Below, one piece after another: positions 60,231 to 64,000 of a stretch of DNA of 64,000 bases. The notes beneath the pieces were generated by a model that had not been told where the DNA came from, made no database searches, and saw only the letters and a list, made by a program, of their open reading frames with translations. Both the position numbers and the translations under genes were made by a program. The stretch covers positions 95,235-159,234 of the forward strand of contig DATLQU010000022.1 in assembly GCA_035535015.1 (NCBI GenBank). Direction: 5' to 3'. Positions within the stretch are counted from its first letter, which is position 1, and every line of letters begins with the position of its first letter. The stretch comes from Palsa-661 sp035535015 (lineage in GTDB: Bacteria; Actinomycetota; Acidimicrobiia; Acidimicrobiales; UBA8190).

Positions 60231-61400
60231 ATGGCCAGCACACGGGAGCTTCTGAAGGAAGCCAAGGCCGCCATTCGCGAGGTCCAGCCGGACGAGGTCG
60301 AGCCCCGGCTCGGCCAGGCGGTCCTAATCGACGTCCGGGAGGCCGACGAGTACGAGCAGGGGGCACTGCCGGGCGCCGTCCACGTGCCCCGGGGCTTCCT
60401 CGAGTTCCAGGTGGAGGGACGGATCCCCGACAAGTCGACGCCGATCATCGCCTACTGCGCCGGCGGCTCCCGCTCCGCCTTCGCCGCCAAGACCCTGGCC
60501 GAGATGGGTTACACCGACGTGGTCAACCTGATCGGCGGCTTCAACCGTTGGAAGGACGAGGGCCGTCCCTGGAAGGCGCCTCGGACCCTGAGCCCCGAAC
60601 AGCGCAACCGCTACCAGCGGCACCTGCTGCTTCCCGAGGTCGGCGTCGAAGGCCAGCTCAAGCTGCTCGACTCGAATGTCCTGCTGCTGGGGGCGGGCGG
60701 ACTGGGCTCGCCGGCGGCGCTCTATCTGGCCGCGGCCGGGGTGGGCACGATCGGGATCATCGACATGGACGTGGTCGACGCCTCCAATCTGCAACGCCAG
60801 ATCCTGCACAACATGGACCGGTTGGGCGACCGGAAGGTCGACTCGGCCAAGAAGACCCTTTCGGCGCTCAACCCCGACGTCGACGTCGTCACCTACGACG
60901 TCCGGCTCGGGGCCGACAACATCCTCGAAATCATCGACGGCTACGACGTCATCGTCGACGGCACGGACAACTTCCCCACCCGCTACCTGGTCAACGACGC
61001 CTCTCTGCTCAAGCGGATCCCGGTCATCCACGGATCGATCTTCCGCTTCGAGGGCCAGGCCACCGTCTTCGCCCCCTACGTCGGTCCCTGCTACCGCTGC
61101 CTCATCCCCGAGCCGCCCCCCGCCGAGCTGGCCCCCTCCTGTTCGGAGGCCGGCGTCCTCGGCGTCCTGCCCGGCATCATCGGTTCCATCCAGGCCGTCG
61201 AAGCCATCAAGGTCCTCCTCGGTATCGGCGATCCCCTGATCGGTCGGCTCCTCGCCTACGACTCCCTCGAGCAGTCCTTCCGGACCTTCAAGGTCCGCCG
61301 GGACCCCGAGTGCGCCGCCTGCGGGGAGAACGCCGCCCCCATCGTCATCGCCGAGTACGACGACCTCTGCATGCCCCACGCCATCGCCGCCCCGGCCTGA
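60231..61400 (+). CDS. rhodanese-ThiF/MoeB adenylyltransferase fusion (rhodanese N-terminal)
   Basis: The 389-residue protein has an N-terminal rhodanese domain with the persulfide Cys76 in IIAYCAGGSRSAF, then an E1-like ThiF/MoeB domain: LLLGAGGLGSPAALYLA, DNFPTRYLVNDA, zinc cysteines in GPCYRCLIP and ECAACGE, and the active Cys in APSCSEAGV. It should adenylate a small sulfur-carrier protein (MoaD/ThiS/CysO type) and pass sulfur on to it. Usual MoeZ/Uba4 proteins have the rhodanese at the C-terminus, so the order is reversed here. ATG 60231; a repeat CAGACGAAGAG (x3) lies just upstream (60183-60215). Confidence 0.88.
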   Translation: MASTRELLKEAKAAIREVQPDEVEPRLGQAVLIDVREADEYEQGALPGAVHVPRGFLEFQVEGRIPDKSTPIIAYCAGGSRSAFAAKTLAEMGYTDVVNLIGGFNRWKDEGRPWKAPRTLSPEQRNRYQRHLLLPEVGVEGQLKLLDSNVLLLGAGGLGSPAALYLAAAGVGTIGIIDMDVVDASNLQRQILHNMDRLGDRKVDSAKKTLSALNPDVDVVTYDVRLGADNILEIIDGYDVIVDGTDNFPTRYLVNDASLLKRIPVIHGSIFRFEGQATVFAPYVGPCYRCLIPEPPPAELAPSCSEAGVLGVLPGIIGSIQAVEAIKVLLGIGDPLIGRLLAYDSLEQSFRTFKVRRDPECAACGENAAPIVIAEYDDLCMPHAIAAPA

Positions 61401-61513
61401 ACCCGGGCCGGAGACCGGCCCCGACCGGACCGGCTGAATGGCCGCCGACAGGTCCGGGTCCGTAACCTGGCGCGGTGAGCGCGGTCGGCAGGGCAGAGGG
61501 CGACGACGTCCGG

Positions 61514-63079
61514 ATGACGGACTCGGGTATCGAGATACGGCCGGTCTACCGGGCCGATGACCTCGAGGGCTGGGATCCGGGCGAGAAGCTCGGGGAGCCG
61601 GGAGCGGCGCCGTATACCAGGGGGATCTATCCCTCGATGTACCGGGGCAAGCTCTGGACGATGCGGCAGTACGCCGGCTTCGGCTCGGCGGAGACGACGA
61701 ACGAGCGCTTCAAGTTCCTTCTCGCCGCCGGCCAGACCGGCCTCTCCTGTGCCTTCGACCTGCCCACCCAGATGGGCCTCGACTCCGATCATCCCCGGGC
61801 CGAGGGGGAGGTCGGAAAGGTGGGGGTGGCCATCGACTCACTGGCCGACATGCGGCTCCTGCTGGCCGGACTGCCCCTCGACCAAGTGACCACCTCGATG
61901 ACCATCAACGCCACCGGCGCCGTCCTGCTGCTGCTCTACGAACTGGTGGCCGAGGAGCAGGGCGTGGCTCCGGCCGCTCTCGGGGGGACGATCCAGAACG
62001 ACATCTTGAAGGAGTACGTGGCCCGGGGGACCTATATCTATCCGCCCCGGCCCTCGATGCGGCTGATCACCGACACCTTCCGTTACTGCGCCGAGCGGCT
62101 GCCCAACTGGAACACCATCTCCATCTCCGGCTACCACATCCGCGAAGCGGGCTCGACGGCCGTCCAGGAGATCGCCTTCACCATGGCCAACGGCATCGCC
62201 TACGTCGAGGCGGCCCTGGCGGCCGGGCTCGATGTGGACAGCTTCGCCCCCCGGCTCTCGTTCTTCTGGAACGCCCACAACAACCTCTTCGAGGAGGTGG
62301 CCAAGTACCGGGCCGCCCGGCGGATCTGGGCCCGGATCATGAGCGAACGGTTCGGCTGCAGAGACGAACGGTCGAAGCTGCTGCGTTTCCACACCCAGAC
62401 CGGCGGCTCCACCCTGACGGCCCAGCAGCCCGAGAACAACATCGTCCGGGTCACCGTCCAGGCCCTGGCGGCGGTGCTCGGGGGAACCCAGTCACTGCAT
62501 ACGAACGGCTTCGACGAGGCGCTCGGCCTGCCCACGACGAAGGCGGCCAAGATCGCCCTGCGGACCCAGCAGGTGGTCGGCTACGAATCGGGGGTGGCCG
62601 ACACCGTCGACCCGTTGGCCGGTTCCTATTTCGTCGAGGCCCTGACCGACGACGTGGAAACGGCCGCCTGGCGGTACATCGAACGGATTGACGCCATGGG
62701 CGGCGCGGTGGCGGCCATCGAGGCCGGCTTCATGCAGGACGAGATCGAGCGGGCGGCCTACAGCTACGCCAAAGCCATCGACGACGGCGAGAAGATCGTC
62801 ATAGGCCTGAACAAGTTCACCGACGAATCTCTCGAGGCCGACGACGTCTTCCCCATCGACCCCGAATTGCAGAAGGCCCAGATCGAGAGGACCCGCTCCG
62901 TCCGGGCCGCCCGTGACCAGCCCGCCGTGGATGCCGCTCTGGCCGAGCTGACGGAGACGGCGAAGGGGACCGCCAACCTGATGCCCCCGATCCGCGAGGC
63001 CCTCCGGCGGATGGCAACCCTGGGGGAGGTCTCCGACGTCCTGCGCCAGGTCTTCGGCGTCTACCAGCCCGGCCGGTAG
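61514..63079 (+). CDS. methylmalonyl-CoA mutase-type large subunit
   Basis: The 521-residue protein has the TIM-barrel substrate blocks WTMRQYAGFGSAE, LSCAFDLPTQMGLDSDH, GTIQNDILKEYVARGTYIYP, ISISGYHIREAG and RFHTQTGGSTLTAQQPENN. The Tyr of RQYAGF is the residue kept in methylmalonyl-CoA rather than isobutyryl-CoA mutases. It lacks the C-terminal B12-binding domain, so a separate small subunit must exist elsewhere. It isomerises a branched acyl-CoA using adenosylcobalamin. ATG 61514 or GTG 61475 may start it. Its last two codons and stop lie within a 14-bp tandem repeat. Confidence 0.9.
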   Translation: MTDSGIEIRPVYRADDLEGWDPGEKLGEPGAAPYTRGIYPSMYRGKLWTMRQYAGFGSAETTNERFKFLLAAGQTGLSCAFDLPTQMGLDSDHPRAEGEVGKVGVAIDSLADMRLLLAGLPLDQVTTSMTINATGAVLLLLYELVAEEQGVAPAALGGTIQNDILKEYVARGTYIYPPRPSMRLITDTFRYCAERLPNWNTISISGYHIREAGSTAVQEIAFTMANGIAYVEAALAAGLDVDSFAPRLSFFWNAHNNLFEEVAKYRAARRIWARIMSERFGCRDERSKLLRFHTQTGGSTLTAQQPENNIVRVTVQALAAVLGGTQSLHTNGFDEALGLPTTKAAKIALRTQQVVGYESGVADTVDPLAGSYFVEALTDDVETAAWRYIERIDAMGGAVAAIEAGFMQDEIERAAYSYAKAIDDGEKIVIGLNKFTDESLEADDVFPIDPELQKAQIERTRSVRAARDQPAVDAALAELTETAKGTANLMPPIREALRRMATLGEVSDVLRQVFGVYQPGR

Positions 63080-63151
63080 TCCCCGGCCGGTAGTCCCCGG
63101 CCGGTAGTCCCCAGTCGGTAGTCCCCAGTCGGTAGTCCCCGGCCGTACCCC
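63071..63151. repeat. 14-bp tandem repeat, about 5.7 copies, at a gene border
   Basis: GGCCGGTAGTCCCC repeats three times, then twice as AGTCGGTAGTCCCC and part of another copy. The first copy contains the mutase stop codon (63077-63079). The far end abuts the truncated ArsR-type gene. Confidence 0.92.
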
Positions 63152-63223
63152 GGCTGGCAGGCCTCCCGGCTGTCCCCGAAGAACCCCCTCCACCAGGGAG
63201 AACCCCCAAGCCTTCTCGACGAG

Positions 63224-63919
63224 TTGTTCCGGCGCGACGGCCAGACGCTGAGCGCCCTGGAGCGGCGGTTCTCGATGAGCCGGTTCGGGGTGATGAAGCA
63301 CCTGAGACAACTCGAAGAGGCCGGGCTGGTGGTCTCCAAGAAGAAGGGGAGGGAGAAGCTGCACTTCCTGAACCCGGTACCGATCCGGCTGGTCCACGAC
63401 CGGTGGGTATCCAAGTACGCCGAGCCCTGGGCCGCCGGTCTGAGCGGTCTGAAAAGAGAACGGGAGGGTCCGATGGAAAAGGTGTTCGAGATCTACATCC
63501 GGACGAGCCCGGAGAGGCTCTGGGAGGCGATCACCGACTCCGAGATCAGGGGGAAGTTCCAATTCGGCAACCGGGTCGACTCCGACTGGACGGTCGGCTC
63601 CCGGATGGAGATGAGCAACCCGAAAGCCCCGGGTCTTCTGGGCGAAGGGGTGAATCTCGAGGTCGACCCGCCCCGGCGGCTCGTCCAGACCCTGGTGGCC
63701 CTCTGGTCCGACGAGGTGAAGGCCGAGGGCACATCGAGGGTGACCTGGGAAATCGAGCCGGTCGGCGACTCGTGCCGGCTGCTCGTGACCCACGACCAGC
63801 TCCAGCAAGGGGCCAACCCCCAGATCTACGGCGGCTGGCCGATGATCCTCTCAGGTCTGAAGACCTGGCTCGAGACGGGCGAGGTCCTCACCACCCCGGG
63901 ATCGCTGATGTACGGCTGA
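63224..63919 (+). pseudogene. ArsR-type HTH plus SRPBCC protein, N-terminus missing
   Basis: Translated from the TTG at 63224, the frame reads LDELFRRDG just upstream, then RRFSMSRFGVMKHLRQLEEA (HTH recognition helix), KKGREKLHFLNPVPIRLVHD, and an SRPBCC/AHSA1-like domain (VFEIYIRTSPERLWEAITDS, ending MILSGLKTWLE). Family members begin with a helix of the LADPTRRAILDEL type about 20 residues earlier; here that part is replaced by repeat-derived sequence (PYPGWQASRL). No ATG/GTG or ribosome site is seen. It is either broken or starts at TTG 63224 without helix 1. ArsR-SRPBCC fusions are known transcription regulators. Confidence 0.72.
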
Positions 63920-63938
63920 CCCATGGCTATCCCGGCGC

Positions 63939-64000
63939 CGTCCGGGTCGAGCGCCGTCAGGGTCGAGCGCGTCAGGGTCGAGCGGCGTCAGGGTCGAGCG
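63939..64000. repeat. 14-16 bp tandem repeat, four copies, at the window end
   Basis: GTCAGGGTCGAGCG and a variant repeat four times with 1-2 base spacers from about 63939 and continue to the right edge. Directly follows the ArsR-type remnant. Confidence 0.85.

Overview
This is a GC-rich (about 70% by eye) window from an actinobacterial chromosome, most probably an Acidimicrobiia-type or otherwise deep-branching actinobacterium. Supporting signs are an HU protein with a long Lys/Ala/Pro tail, a CofC/FbiD step of F420 synthesis, homodimeric AceE, a WS/DGAT acyltransferase, two ECF sigma/membrane-protein pairs, frequent GTG starts, and a secreted NlpC/P60 protein with 42-residue repeats of the GYWLVASDGG type. 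The lineage is inference; no rRNA, tRNA, phage, insertion sequence or CRISPR array was recognised.

Layout. 0-2 kb: an edge-cut 2-hydroxyacid dehydrogenase, HU, and a free-standing H1-like repeat protein. 2-6 kb: PIG-L deacetylase, cofC, gpsA and an Rv1264-like class III nucleotide cyclase. 6-11 kb: GH38 mannosidase, an ECF sigma factor with a membrane-anchored partner, and a J-domain protein. 11-24 kb: a 5'-truncated secreted gene, a MatB-like ligase, rnhB, two acyl-CoA dehydrogenases, a DMT transporter, glutamate dehydrogenase, a His8-containing secreted protein, a decayed DHFR/RibD-like gene, an MBL hydrolase and an alpha/beta hydrolase. 24-26 kb: HhH-GPD protein/thiE and a zeta-type toxin-antitoxin pair with a palindromic operator. 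26-41 kb: aceE, two tandem secreted paralogues (one frameshifted), a second ECF pair, rnhA, an SDR, an aldo/keto reductase, then lpd, E2 and a lipB-lipA gene fusion, followed by an aminopeptidase and an SDR. 41-49 kb: metH, cob(I)alamin adenosyltransferase, pepA and an ACT protein. 49-64 kb: a glcD/TPP-enzyme pair, a PhyH-type oxygenase, the NlpC/P60 protein, enoyl-CoA hydratase, WS/DGAT and patatin, a nitroreductase, a rhodanese-ThiF protein, a methylmalonyl-CoA mutase-type large subunit, and a 5'-truncated ArsR-SRPBCC gene.

How it fits together. The core is ordinary carbon and cofactor metabolism. Pyruvate dehydrogenase parts and lipoate attachment/synthesis lie within 15 kb. B12 use recurs (metH, adenosyltransferase, mutase), as do acyl-CoA and storage-lipid metabolism. 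The most unusual content is the LipB-LipA fusion, a four-locus family of secreted proteins built from one roughly 120-residue two-cysteine domain, the split HU/H1 pair, several decayed genes (11.3, 20.3, 30.0, 41.6 and 63.2 kb), and many 14-24 bp tandem repeats at gene ends that often coincide with damaged genes.
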